Positions 1-12,129 of a DNA stretch of 64,000 nt are shown here, one piece after another. Position numbers and translations under genes: made by a program. The notes beneath the pieces were generated by a model that saw only the letters and a list, made by a program, of their open reading frames with translations, had not been told where the DNA came from and searched no databases. This stretch comes from Apiotrichum sp. Y4204. Its lineage: Eukaryota; Basidiomycota; Tremellomycetes; Trichosporonales; Trichosporonaceae. The DNA is taken from assembly GCA_025531455.1 (NCBI GenBank), contig JAMYHL010000010.1:1364001-1428000 (forward strand), read 5' to 3'. Every line of letters starts with the position of its first letter. Within the stretch, counting starts at the first letter, position 1.

Positions 1-3000
1 CGATACCAGCGCTGTGGCCCTGCAGCTCTGCAGCTCTGCAGCTGTTCGCCCCTCCGTCTAGCCCTCTGGCCTCTGACCTCTGGGCCGTCTGGACAAAGCA
101 AGGGAAAACAGGCCAACAGGGGGAATTGGTACTCACGATCGCGAGGGTCAATGCCCCAGTGCTCCGCGGCGGTTACGAGAAAACCCAGGGTTAGCGGGCA
201 GCCAGGACGCAAGAGATTGGGTGGCTAGGGAGCGAGGTTGCAGCGGGTCTCGGGAGCAATGGAATTATGGCCGATGGCGCGCGCGAGTGCCAGCGCGAGT
301 GCGAGTGGACTGTCGGTGCGATGCGAGGGTTGGTGACGGGGAAGAGGCCGTGAGGTCGTGAGGTCGTGGGTCGTGGAAAGGAGTGGTGGGCGACAGCGAG
401 AGTGTGTGGAGGAATGGTGAGCGCGTGCAAAAAGATGACGGGTGAGGCGCGCGCACGAGGCGAGGCGGGGGGCGGGGGGCGGAGGGGCGGAGAGGCGGAG
501 CTCTGGCGGAGCTGGCGCGGAGCAGGCGGAGAGAAGCTGGGACGCCGCAAAGGAAGCGCACGAGAAGGAAGCAAGGAAAAAAGGAGGGGAAAAGGAGATT
601 GATGGTCCGGAGGGAAGCAAGGCGAGGGCGAGCGGCGCCAGGCGCGGGAGGCAAGGCCGCCGGAGGGAAAGGGAGGAGGAGCCAAGGAAGAGGAAGAGGG
701 AGACAGGGACGAAAGCCAGGTAGAGAAATGTGATCGAGCAAAAGGAGGACCGTGCACTAAATGAATTGAGCGGCACGCAGATCCGCAGCCCTTTTTTCAC
801 CAACAATCACACGCACGCGAATCAATCCACACCGTGTGGTCTAGTCACCTCGTTCCGGAATTCCGGAACGTCACGCACAACAACAACAACAACAACAGCA
901 AGCACGGCGATGTTGATGGTGATGGAGATGGCGATAACACCTCTGCGCGAGACTGGCACAGGAATGATGCCGAATGCTGATAGCTGTGCTTTGCGCGTCA
1001 CGAAGCCGATGCAGCGGTGGTATACAGCATATGCAGTGCTGGGCAACGCAGCTGAGGTGACGACAGTCGGTCGTCTTCCTTTCCAACAGAGATAAGAGCT
1101 GTGAATGCAGGTGACAGTCACTCCACAGTAGACAAGTCCCACACGGCGTCAGTGATAAGCACCGAGTGTGAGGAATGCGTTGCGGAATGCCCTTTGCGGC
1201 GCTGGTCGTGGGTGGTAGTGATGCAACGCCGACGTCGGTACGCGTAAGAGGCACGCAGGCGACGCAGACTGTGGGGCGCTGAGTGAAGGGTTTGCTGGAT
1301 CTCTAGATCTCTGATCTCTAGCAGCGAGGTATCAGGCGAGCGAGGGATGGGGCTCGGGGGACCGGGGACTCGGGGACTGGGCACGGGCCAGGTGGACGGC
1401 GAGGCGCGAGGCACAGAAGGAGGGCGAGCTGTGCGCGGACAGACTGTGTGCTGCGCTGTGAGCTGTGCGGCGGGGAGCCGTGGAGACGTGGGGTTCTGAT
1501 CGGGGCGGCGGTCGTTAGGTCGTGTCGTTGCGATGGCGAGATGCGGGGTCAGGTCCGGATCGAGATGAGATGAGATGCGATAAGATGCGATGGGAAGAGA
1601 TGGGATCGATGGGGGGAGGTGGGATGTTGCGACGGCGGTCGAGGCTGGTGCCGGAGGTGGCGACTGGGACCCTCCAGGTCGTGGGAGAGAGGGAGTGGAC
1701 AGTGACGAACACTGTGAAGTGATGGAAAACTGGAACCCTTCTGGCCTCCTGTTCTTCTGTCCTTCTGTCCCCCTGTTGGTTCATTGTCATTGCATGCGAC
1801 GGCCCGTCTCAAATGGGGACATTGCAATGTCCTCTCCGATCTCTTGACATGTCCTCCCGTTAGTCTTCCAGTCTCGGCAGCTCGCACGCTCGGCAGGCGG
1901 CCGGCATGCTCTCTCATGTGCGCAGCTGCTCTTGTGGGCTTGAATGCTCATCATCGTCGTCATCGGCGACCCCAATCCGCAATCAAGCAAGCAATCAAGG
2001 CAATCAAACCAGCCTATCCGCCGTACTAAAATCATGGTAACCGTGGTAGCTTGGCAGGACGTAGGATAGACAGGCCAATCCGTGTCATCAGAGTGATCAC
2101 AGGTACTGCTCAACAATCTCACTGTTGTCACACTCCGAGGCCCACATCCATAGCCATATCCCATCGCTCGTGTTACTTGTCAATCGCACACACATGTGAT
2201 ACGAGGGTGGGGAATCCAAGGATATGAGGGCTTGTCCTGATCCTGCTGCTGCCGTCACCACCTCATCATCCGAAATCATCTAAACCAGCGTTTATTAATC
2301 TCCCACCTCATCATGCGAGCTAGCGTCCCCCGTGGCCCCGTGTTACGGCCAGAGATCACAGGGGGCCGAGCTCGCACAATCCGCTATCATCCCATCACGA
2401 GGGCTCGCGCTTTTGCCGTCCATGGATCCATGACGCGCGTACCATGAACACAAACTGTTTCTAGCTCGATCACCAACTGAGGGACTGAGACTGTTCGCGC
2501 GCCACCCACGGCGCCTACGCCGCCCGACGCACGCATCGGGGACTGGGCCAACTTTATGCTGCATCATCACGGAGCGCAGTGATTGGAAAAGGCCAGACCA
2601 GACATGAGGACTCATGAAGTGCCTTGCTGCACCACTAGTAACTGACACCGAGATCCACCGAGCTGGCCGAGCGTAACAGCGCACAGCGCACAGTGCACAG
2701 CGCAGACACAGGGGAGCAAGGGTTGCGATCGACGCATCCTGCGCTTTTCCTGATATCATCTCGCTCAGTCTTCTATTGTCTGACACTGCACACTTACAGC
2801 AAGGCATTATGGCACTAAACTCTGTTACTAGCGTGTGGCCCCTCTGTGCCTTTTTCTAGCTCTGCCTGCTGCGCTGCTGCTCTGTTATCCGTGACCCATG
2901 ACAAGGCAAGACATCTTTTGACTCGTACTCTCGATCACATTTCGCCACCATTGCCACCACGACACCCCCATGGCACTGGGCGTCGTGGCCGTCGCGGTTG

Positions 3001-5758
3001 GCCGCCCAGCCGACCCGGCATCGCGGCATCCAGCCTCGGGGCCTCGGCGCCTCGGCACCCCGAAACAAAACACAAAGAGAGTTACTGGGTGCGCGCTGCG
3101 TTTAGCTGCACACTTTGTAATCTTGATCTCGACCTGCCTTTCTGCTTGGGGGCGGCACAGCGTTTTTTCGCCCTCTGCACCCCTCGCGATCTCGATCTCA
3201 TCTAAATCTCGTTGGGATAAGCAACCCGCGCAGCAACCGGCTCGGCCCACTCGGTCCACTCGGAGCCACGCCGACCGACATGGTGAAGCAGTGGGCATTG
3301 GACCTTGCGCCCCGGAATCATCCATATCTAGACCATTATGTAACCTCCTCTCCTTGACGACGACGAGCCATGGCCAGCAACTAAACGACTAGGCTGTGTT
3401 GGTGAGCTTATCGCTAGCTGGCCCTCCCGATCGGGACCAGAAGGGACGCGAGGCGCATCGTGCAGAAGACGGGAGGCAGGGGAGGAGTCCTCCCCGCCCG
3501 CATCTGAATAAATTGCAGTGGCGCGCACGCTACGTCTTGCTTAGCGTCTTTGCGCAATCACGCCGGTGACTACCTCGATGTTCTATTGTGCATGCTGGAA
3601 AGAAGACTTGGATCAGCGGATCGTGGATAGCGGATCATGGATCATGACGATCTTCCCGCGCGCTCGTCGCAGATCACTCGCAGTAGTGGAATAGTGGAAT
3701 GGAGCACCCGTGTGGTATGTGCTTTGATGCTATGAGCTTGAGGTTTATGAGGTTTAACGAGGTCCACCCACCCTGCCCCGCGTTGGTGCAACTCACGATC
3801 CTTCCAATCTTCCAACCGAGGGGCGGGAATCAGGAATCAAAGTGCAGACAATACGCTCTCGAGCCCGCACATGCCGCACAGAAGACGCGCACTCTCCCGG
3901 CCCTTACAGTCCAAAAGTCAGAAGTCAGAAGTGGCGAAGAATCAGGATCAGGACTCGCCAGGTAAAGACGCTGCTGCCATGTATGCCCAAAACTCTATCC
4001 CCCTGTCCGGGCCGGCAATCGGTACAGCGAACCTTGTTTCCAGCAGAACTGGCGGGGATGCGGGGGGGGGGGGAGAGTGTGATTATAAGCACGAGAATTA
4101 TTCCTCTATTTCGCGCTCTAGCCCCTCGCTCTCGCTCTCGCCCTCCGCTGCCCTCGCGCTTTCAGTTAAGCTCTGTTAATTGGAGTACGACGCCCCGATC
4201 GTCCCGTTCCGCGGGTTGGGTAATGGAAATGGATGGAGGGGTGGATATGGTGGAGTGGAGAACTGGGATTTAACGGTTACTAAGGGATTCTAGTGCCGTA
4301 CTTACTTAGCTTACTTGGGCTGCACCTGTCACTCACATGGATGATGATTCCTGGAGGCCTGGATACCAGACATCGCGCACTCTGCATAAAGTCCAGCAAT
4401 CACCGCCCGGCGTCTGCGCGAAACACATATTGCTGATGAACGAGATGCTAGAAGCGCGTATCCGACACGGTACATTATATTCGTTTTGTCTTTACTGTAT
4501 CCACTGTTGTCTGGGTCTGGATATTCCAAAGTTTCCTTCCGGCCCCGTTTCGCCGCTCGTCGATCGGAACAGAGCCCGGGTCCGCGAGGCAGCAAACCTT
4601 GCGAGCTTGCAGCGCTAGTGCTAGTGTGCGCTTATATGTACGATTACGATGAGAATGGCATGTGGCATGTGGCGTGATGTAGCAGGTGGCTGCGAGTGTC
4701 AGAGTGCTTGTGATATCGTGATGGTGTCCATCTTTTCAACTCCCCGGCCATCCCGCCATCTGCCATCCGCAACGACCCAACGTATGCCGCCTCACCCTTC
4801 GTCTGTCTGGACTCCTCCAACCGTGGCCGTAACCAGCAGGCCAACGGATGCCACAGTCTTACAGTAAACAGAACGCCACGATGCCACATTCCCACCGCCA
4901 CGGCCGGTGACATTCTAGGCATACCGCATCTGTTCCGCCGCCGCGTATCCACATACCGCTAGCGCTAGCGCTACCGCGTGGCCGCTGCCGCCCCGTTGAG
5001 CTGTTGCGCAATTGATCAGACAGATGCGGCGGGGCTTGCAGACCGGCTTGTAGAATTGTAGATCAGTTCGCCTACCGTCAGTGGCATCAGTGTCAGTCGG
5101 ATTCGGAATGCCTATTCTGTCGTGTGGTGTGTTCGGCTAGACTTGTGGACGAGGGTTTTCGGCGGCCGTCCTGCTCTGTGCTCTTGCTGCGCATGTCTCG
5201 GCGTACCCCGGGATACCGGTTGCGGTGCAGCGCCCGCGTGGCCCGTTGACATGATAGCTCGGCGATTCTGGCCGACATCAAGGGTGAGATTCATCAGTTA
5301 GTTGGCTGTGGGAGCTGAGATTGAGACGACTGGTTAATCTCCAATGCTGCACTGCAAACGACACGCATCCTAGATCCATCTACATCACAACGAAACGGGA
5401 ACGGAAGGAGACAACGGGAGCGAGAAACAACGATAGCGAGGGCTGGGTTTGGGAGTGTTCGTTTGGAATCTGGTTGGTTGGGGGGTTGGTGGTTGGGTTT
5501 AGTTTGGCACTTTTCGTCTCGTGTTGCGGATGTACATCGATCGTCTCGTCGTCGTGTGGGTCGTGCGCCCTCGGGCCTCGTAGCTCGTACGCGCTCGCCG
5601 CATACGGTCTTCGGTGATGTACACGGCGGACGCGGCTGACGCGCGTTTGTCCAGTCGGTCCTATACAACACAGCATCCTGCTCGATACGATTCCGAAATG
5701 TTATATCCACAACAGCGGGGGGTACCATTTGGTACGGGTACTTGATAGATGTGACTGC
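1..5758. other. Gene-poor interval at left edge
   Basis: No reading frame here looks like a real protein; the open frames are low-complexity Ser/Pro/Arg shadows. From about 300 to 760 the minus strand is strongly pyrimidine-rich, like the leader upstream of other genes in this window. The minus strand has no ATG between 1 and about 800, but it has a good splice donor (GTGAGTACC, reading down from about 135), so a minus-strand gene may lie off the left edge with its 5' leader here. Small repeats: a TGCAGCTC tandem near 20-44, a CAA run near 877-898, a palindrome at 851-870. The right end holds the 3' flank of the phosphatase gene. Confidence 0.5.
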
Positions 5759-8700
5759 TTAGTTGCAGAGGAAGCGGCGGTTGAGGCAGTGCTGGGGGTC
5801 AGTCACGGGTGGCGCCTCGCTAGGCCATTCTCCACTCACCACATCGCGGCAGAAGGTTGGCCACGAATAGAGTATGTTGCGCGGTCCGCCGTCGTCGAGG
5901 AGGGCGAGCGCCTCGGGATCGCGCACGCCCATGGCAATGGCGTCGCGCTGACGCCGTGCGCGCTCGACCGCCTCGCTGCGCGCGAGCTCGACCTCCCATC
6001 CGAACAGCTCGTGGAAGAAGCGCAGGTTGGGTTGAATGAGGACGTTGAGCCGCCGTGCGCGGGTCATGAGGTACGCGTCCATGAGGCCCATGCGGCGGTA
6101 CTTCATGAGATAGGCCATCTGTTATCAATACTTGTACTAGTGTTGCAATGACAGCTGTACTCACCACAATGGAGGCCGAGCGTGACACGCCGACACGGCA
6201 GTGCACGAGGACGCTGCCGCCAGCGGCGCGCGCCTGCTCCATCCACTCGCACGCGCGCGCAATGACAGGCCGGAGCGGGTCGTTGCCGTCATCGCGCACA
6301 TCCGTGAGATCGAGCACCTGGATATGTCCTGCGCGCGCGGCGGCGCTGAGCGTGTTGGCGCCAATATAGCCAAGGAACGGGTCGTGTTCAGGCGGTACGT
6401 CGATTAGGCTCTCGCCGACAGACACAACATGCGAGATGCCAAGGGCCTTGAGCATCGCGGCGTTGCCCGCGTGCTCGAGGTTGCCGAGGTAGAGGAACGG
6501 GAGGATGCGCGACGGGAAGCCGTCAAAGCGCTTGTCGTCAAACCACACCCGTGCCTCCTGTGCGGCCTGCGACGGGCGGTCCTCGGCGAGGAGGCGGTGT
6601 GCGGCCTCGACAGACCGCGCATTCCGTTCTTCGCGCTCGCGCTCGCGTTCGCGGAGCTTCTCCTTGTCTTCTGCCGGGGAACCGCGGATGAAGCCCCATG
6701 GCTTCCAGCGCGACGTGGATGACGGAGTGGTCGGCGAAGACGATGCGCTGGTGCTGGTATGGCTTGTGGTGTGATTGGCCCCGCGTGCCGTCTTCATCGC
6801 ACGCTCGCGGCGGTCCTGCGCAAGACGGGCTTCGATGCGGTGCAGCAGCGGCCGGTCAGTCGGGTAGAGGAAGAAACTGCGCTTCGCCTCGAGTTGGAGG
6901 TAGAGGTACGCCTCGGGGAGCGAAACTCCAAGAGCGGCCATGATGTACGACAAAACGATGATGGACGACTCGGTGTAGCCGTCCTGGCAGTGGACGAGCA
7001 CCTTGCGCTTGATGCCCGACTTGTCGCGTCCCTCGACAAGCTTGCGGAGGAAGGTGACAAGCTCAATCACCTTGTCCGTCATGGTGACGAGATTGCGCAT
7101 CTGGCCAGTTATGGTGCGACACGAGCCGGCACACTCGATCGCGACGTAGTGGTGCTGGCGGGCGTGGTGTTGTGCGTAGACACTCGACTCGTCGGGCGAC
7201 GTGCCGAGCTGGTTTGCGGCGGATGCCTCTGGCTGCTGCACCTGCGGGACACTGGTCCCCGGGGAAAGCAGGTTGCGGAGCGCCTGGGTCGCAGGCGACA
7301 TTGCCCAACTCGACGCCGACTCGTTCTTCATACGGTCGAGTGTCGTCAGTGAGCGGTACGCGCTCGCAAGAGTGACGGCCAGGGGCATATCAGAGCACTC
7401 TGACGCCTTGACGCAGAGATCAAACGGTACGGTGGCACCGGCGCCGTCGTCCGCACCGCCAGGGACATCCGTGTCGTTTCCAACCCAGAAGCCCTCCATG
7501 ACCTCCGTCGCGCGGGTCATGGCCCGCGACTCGAACGCTTCGCGTTCAAAGAGATCCACGAGACGCGAGTTGGCCGTCTGTGTTCCTTCCGAGTCGATAT
7601 TCACGAGGTGCGGGCAGAAGCGCTCGACCTTGGAGAACGGCTCGACGAGCACCCACACGCCGTACTTGACGGGCCGGTTGACGCCCTCGCCGTCTCCAAC
7701 GTCGTCCGGGAGGCGGCGGTAAAACTCCTCCAAGCGCTGGTTGTACAGCTCGTCCTGGGCGTTCGCGATGGCCTCGGCAATCTCGAGAGTGCCCGGGCTG
7801 ACACCATGGCGGGTGTACAGGACGACATCCGAGATGGTCGCGTACTTGATCTGCTGGATGTGCAGATTGCGGAGGTTGATCTGGTTTGGAAGGCGGGCGG
7901 GGCGGAAGCGTCCGGGCGGCCGCTCCGTGCCGTTGGCGCCGGGCCGGCGAACAAACGACGGACGGCGGCCAGGCAGAGGAAGCATGGGGAGCTCGAAAAC
8001 GTCCTGCGCATGGATGGCATTCATGAGCAGGCACGACGGACCGGTATCGTCCTCGGACATGTAGCTGTCCGAGTCGGAGCTGCTGCTGTGGTCGAGAACT
8101 GCTTCGTGCTGCGCGGGCGAGGTGGGGTTCTGGCGGGGCGCGACACAGGGGTGCATCTGGACGTCGGGGTTCTCCTGCTCGTCATCGGCAACCTCGGCGA
8201 CGGTGACGTTCCCAAGACCCTTGAACTGGCCTGGGGGAGTGAGCGGAGGCAACGACTCGGCCGTGGTGCTAGGACTCGGGATCGTGTGGCCCGACTTGTC
8301 GCTGCCGGTTCCAGACGACGCGGAGGACGCCGACTGATGCTGCTCCTTATCATGCGGCACGCGCAGGTGGTCCTCTTGCGAAGCTGTCGGGGGGAGGTCG
8401 CGGCGGTCCGCGAGGGGGCTCATCCCCGTGGCCGGCGAGTTGTGGGGCGCGAGCGCACGTTCGCGGTCGACAGGATGAGGAGGAGAGTACACAACAGTCA
8501 ATCCGCGATACGGAGGAGGGCGGAAAGGCGGGGCATGTCCGAAGAAGGCGCCCATTTCGCGCCCCTTCATTCCGTCGTCGCTTATGCCGTGCAGCCACGG
8601 GAAAAGGACCTGGCTCGGCGTGTCGAGTAGCGAGTGGCGCTCAATGAGCGAGGGCAGCTCCTCCATCCCGACGAGGCGGACACCGGGACGCACCTCGGGG

Positions 8701-9512
8701 CGCTCGTCCTCGAGGCCCCACTTGGGCATACCCCAGACTGCCGAGTCGTCCGAAGTGGGAACGCCGAGCTCGGGGGCGGGAAGCTCGATATCATCAATGT
8801 CCATGCGTTCGTCTACTTCCACTTCATCGGCGCGGTCCGCGGCGTCTTCATCTTCGGGGGCAACGGCGGCAGGAGGGGGTATAGCGGGCTGGAGCAGGGT
8901 AGACTCTATGTGCGCCTCCTGGATCTCGTCGGAGCGGTCCATAAGCACCGGACCAGAGGTGGGGTTAGAGTTGAGTTGATAGTCGGCCATTGGGGACATG
9001 GGGGAGGTGAAGCTCATCTCGAGCTCCTCCTCGTCGTTGCCCTCGAGCGCAATCGGGCCAGGAGCGGGCACGATGATCGGCTGGGGTCTGCGGGGCGTGC
9101 GCTCTCCTTCGTCGGCGGTGGACGCCTCTTTGTCCTGACTGTCCTTATCCTTGTCCTTCTTCTCCTTCTTGTGGTGATGGGACTGAACATTGTTGTGGTG
9201 GTGGGAGAGGACGGCCTCGGACGATCGGCAGCGCTCCATGCTTACGGCGGCGCCCCCGCCCATGTGTGGGGGGAGGACCAGGTGGGTGGTGTTGACGGGT
9301 GTCGGGGGCGCGGATATGGTGTGGAGCGCCTGGGCGAGGTGAGCGGCCGTCGCGTGGGCCTGGAGAGGCGGTGTGCCCGGGCGCGAGTGCAGGCGCGCGC
9401 TCGTCGGAGGTGTCGGGGACGAGCCGCGCGGGCCGGCGCCGGGCGTCGACGAGCGCGAGACCGCGTACCGTGCCGCCGCGGCGGGCGGGGGGAGCGGCAT
9501 AACGAGCGACAT
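5759..9512 (-). CDS. PPS1: Pps1-type dual-specificity protein phosphatase
   Basis: Two exons (9512-6165, 6164-6119 spliced out, 6118-5759) give 1235 residues. The intron is 46 bases with GTGAGT donor and AACAG acceptor, in phase 0, and joins the active-site loop to the rest of the domain. Residues 1-550 or so are disordered and Ser/Pro/Glu-rich. A first phosphatase-like domain has HCQDGYTES near residue 842: the Cys of the CX5R signature is present but the Arg is Glu, so it is probably inactive. A second DSPc domain near 1020-1180 carries intact HCRVGVSRS (Cys about 1103) after the typical ILPFLYLGN start. This tandem layout matches the fungal Pps1 family, which dephosphorylates Tyr and Ser/Thr and is linked to S-phase control in budding yeast. 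The function here is inferred from the family. A pyrimidine-rich leader lies upstream on this strand. Confidence 0.9.
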
Positions 9513-12129
9513 GCGCGTGGGGGGGGCGGGCTAAGCTAAAGTACCGCGAAGCGAGGGTGGGGCGGGTGAAATGGGTGAGCGGGTGGGAGGTGAGTTTCTG
9601 TTCCGCGGGAGGGTTTGGGTGGTGACCACGAGCAACCAAAGGTCAAGATATCAAGATGAGTGAGTCTATGTCCAAGACGACGCAATCCGCTTGCGGTCAG
9701 TGCTCGCTGCGGGTGTCCGTCCGTGTGGAACAGCGCCGGACGTGCAGATCAAGCGAGGCAGCGGTGAGGCGGGGAGGGGGGGATCGGTGTCGGGGCTGCT
9801 GGGGTCGGGGTGCGCAGCGTGCGCGGCGTGCGTCGTGCGGTGCGAGCGGTGAGAGCGAGACGGGAGGCGATGAGCGGCTGAACGGCGGAGAGGCCAAGAG
9901 GCCAGGAAGGGGATGGCGGTGTGGATGTGTGGATGTGTTGGGCAATGGTCTTGTTCTCGATGTGAATGCACGAACGAGCAAGCACCGAAAAACGACAAAG
10001 ATGCTGGTCGGGAGGGACGAGTTGGGGGGAGATTGGATGACGGATGCTGGGTCGTGTGATATGAGAGATCGGGGAGGGTGAGAGTAGAGATAAAAGGTGG
10101 GGGGATCGAATGTGCTGACTGAGCGGGATGGAATGGAAATGAAAGAGGGATGAGGATGAGGGATGAGGGTTGAGGAGTGACTACTACAACACGGAGCGGG
10201 ATACTGTAAACTACAACTGTTGTCAACTGCGGTGTGGACGTTGCTGGCGATGTCGGTGTCGGTGATGGGCGAACAATAGATGTGATGTATGTGTGTGATT
10301 GTGTGGTTGTGTGATTGCGTGTGGGGGTGGTGGTGTGTGTCAGAGGATGAGAGAGGCGATGAGCGACACGATACCGGAGCTGGAGCGATGGCGGAGATAT
10401 CGATAGCGCAGACTCGAGATGGCACACGAGTGGGCTCTGTCGAGATCAAAGAGAGGGAGGGGGGAGGGGGGAGTGGTGTGTGGGGAGCGGGGAGGGGGGG
10501 GGAGTAGTCTAGCAGAGAGTAGAGTTGCTAATCGTGCTCTGTGCTCTGCTGTGTCTGTGTCTGTGTGTGTGTGCACTGTTGGGGAGAGCATCAGTAGTAG
10601 TACATCAAGCATGCATCAGTGAGTGCCCTGCACCACCAGCACGAGGCCGAGACCGGCACAACCCGCACACAAAGCTCAAAGCTACTACTGCTATTGTTCC
10701 CTTCTGGCTTTATTCCCTAGACACTGTGCGTACTCTCGTTATCCGCTCCCTTTCTCTCCCTTGCTCTCTCCGCATTCCAGCCCTGGCCCCGCGGGGATGC
10801 ACAGAGCGTGCACAGAGCTCGGCATCCTGCTATCAGATGGTACCATCCTGTCCATATCTTGCGCTCATGCAAAGCAATGTAATCAATCAGTCAGCAATGC
10901 AGCATTTGCAGCCCACTGCGCCACTACACGACTAACCATCTCCATAGCTGCTACTCGCCGCTACATACACCCCACCTCCAGACCTCACAGTAACAGCAAC
11001 AGCACACGACCCTCCGAATCGGCATCTTCATGCCATCTGACCCATGATCCTATGATCCCTATGATCCTCGATTCTTGCCCGCCGACAGCACAGTGATCGA
11101 GCCGCACGCCCTGATCCGTGGATCCGTGATCCGTAATCCCAGTGATCTAACAGCCGGCAGAGCATCGATTTCCAACTCCCCCCCCCGTAAAAAGATAGAA
11201 TACAGTTTCCATCGTGCAGGTAGGTCCCCGTGCTGGTCCTCGCGCTGGCGTGCCGGATATCCCCACTGCACGCACAGGGACCAAGGGGCACCAAGGTTGG
11301 ACCAAGGTTAACCGAGTCTTTGTCGCTTTTGGGATGATCCTTGTCCATGTCATGTGATGTCGCGCCCCACCTGTGCCCATGTGCCCTGCCCTACCGCCCT
11401 GGAGCACTGGAGCGATCACCACCGTGTATGAATTGTGGGCCACCCGCCGCGCGCCATAGCCAGTACTACTTCTTGTTCCAGGCTCTCAGCCAGAGCCGCG
11501 ATCTGCTTTGGGCTTGGGCAGCTTCGGCAGCATGCGGCCAATCAAATTCCCATCGCCGCATTTCGGCCAAGCCCGCCTCTCGTCAACGCCGCCAGACCCT
11601 TGCGGCTTGGCTCCAGCGCGTCCGCTGCTCTCTCTCTCGCTCTCCGCCGCTGACGTTGGAGTTCAACGGCACGCCGCCCAATCTCACAATAGTGGGCCAT
11701 TAGCACAGACCATACACCACTCTTCTGCCTGCAAGCTCCTAAACCTCTCCCAACTATACATCGTCCAGCCAGGAAAGCCATGGCCAGGAACCAGGCCCAC
11801 GGTCGGCCTACGCCCCGCGCCAGCCTAGACTCTCCCTCTCCGGTAATGGATTGTGTTTGATTCCTGCAGTGGCGTCGCGCCACAGCCTAGACACTCCTGA
11901 TCAGCTACTGACCAGCGCCCTCTGAACAACACCCGGAACATTGCGCCCATCGCCAGCAATAGCTAAACGCTACACGATTCGCCCGAAACGAGCGTCTCCT
12001 CCGAACCAGTTTATACGCGCCCAGAGATCACGCGCTGATAGGCGAAGCGCAGCGTGACAGGCCCGGCTGCCGATGTGATGACAGCATGGCAATTATGACC
12101 ATCCCGGCCATACCCCATTGGGGATGCCT
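9513..12129. other. Intergenic, phosphatase leader/promoter
   Basis: About 2.6 kb between the start of the Pps1-type gene and the 3' end of the Rad1/XPF gene. Up to about 10600 the minus strand is strongly C/T-rich, consistent with a long 5' leader for the phosphatase gene. From 10600 to 12129 I see no coding region: the open frames have no domain, no compatible splice pattern and biased composition. Confidence 0.5.

Noticed and set aside
1..220. Minus-strand frame reading LTLGFLVTAAEHWGIDPRD at the left edge
   Set aside because: It looks protein-like but has an upstream in-frame stop and no ATG; chance or a leader exon is more likely.
191..757. Long Ser/Pro/Arg-rich minus-strand frames
   Set aside because: Several overlapping frames of the same low-complexity composition, typical of pyrimidine-rich leader DNA.
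9656..10450. Overlapping frames in the phosphatase leader
   Set aside because: Biased composition on both strands from a C/T-rich tract; no domain.
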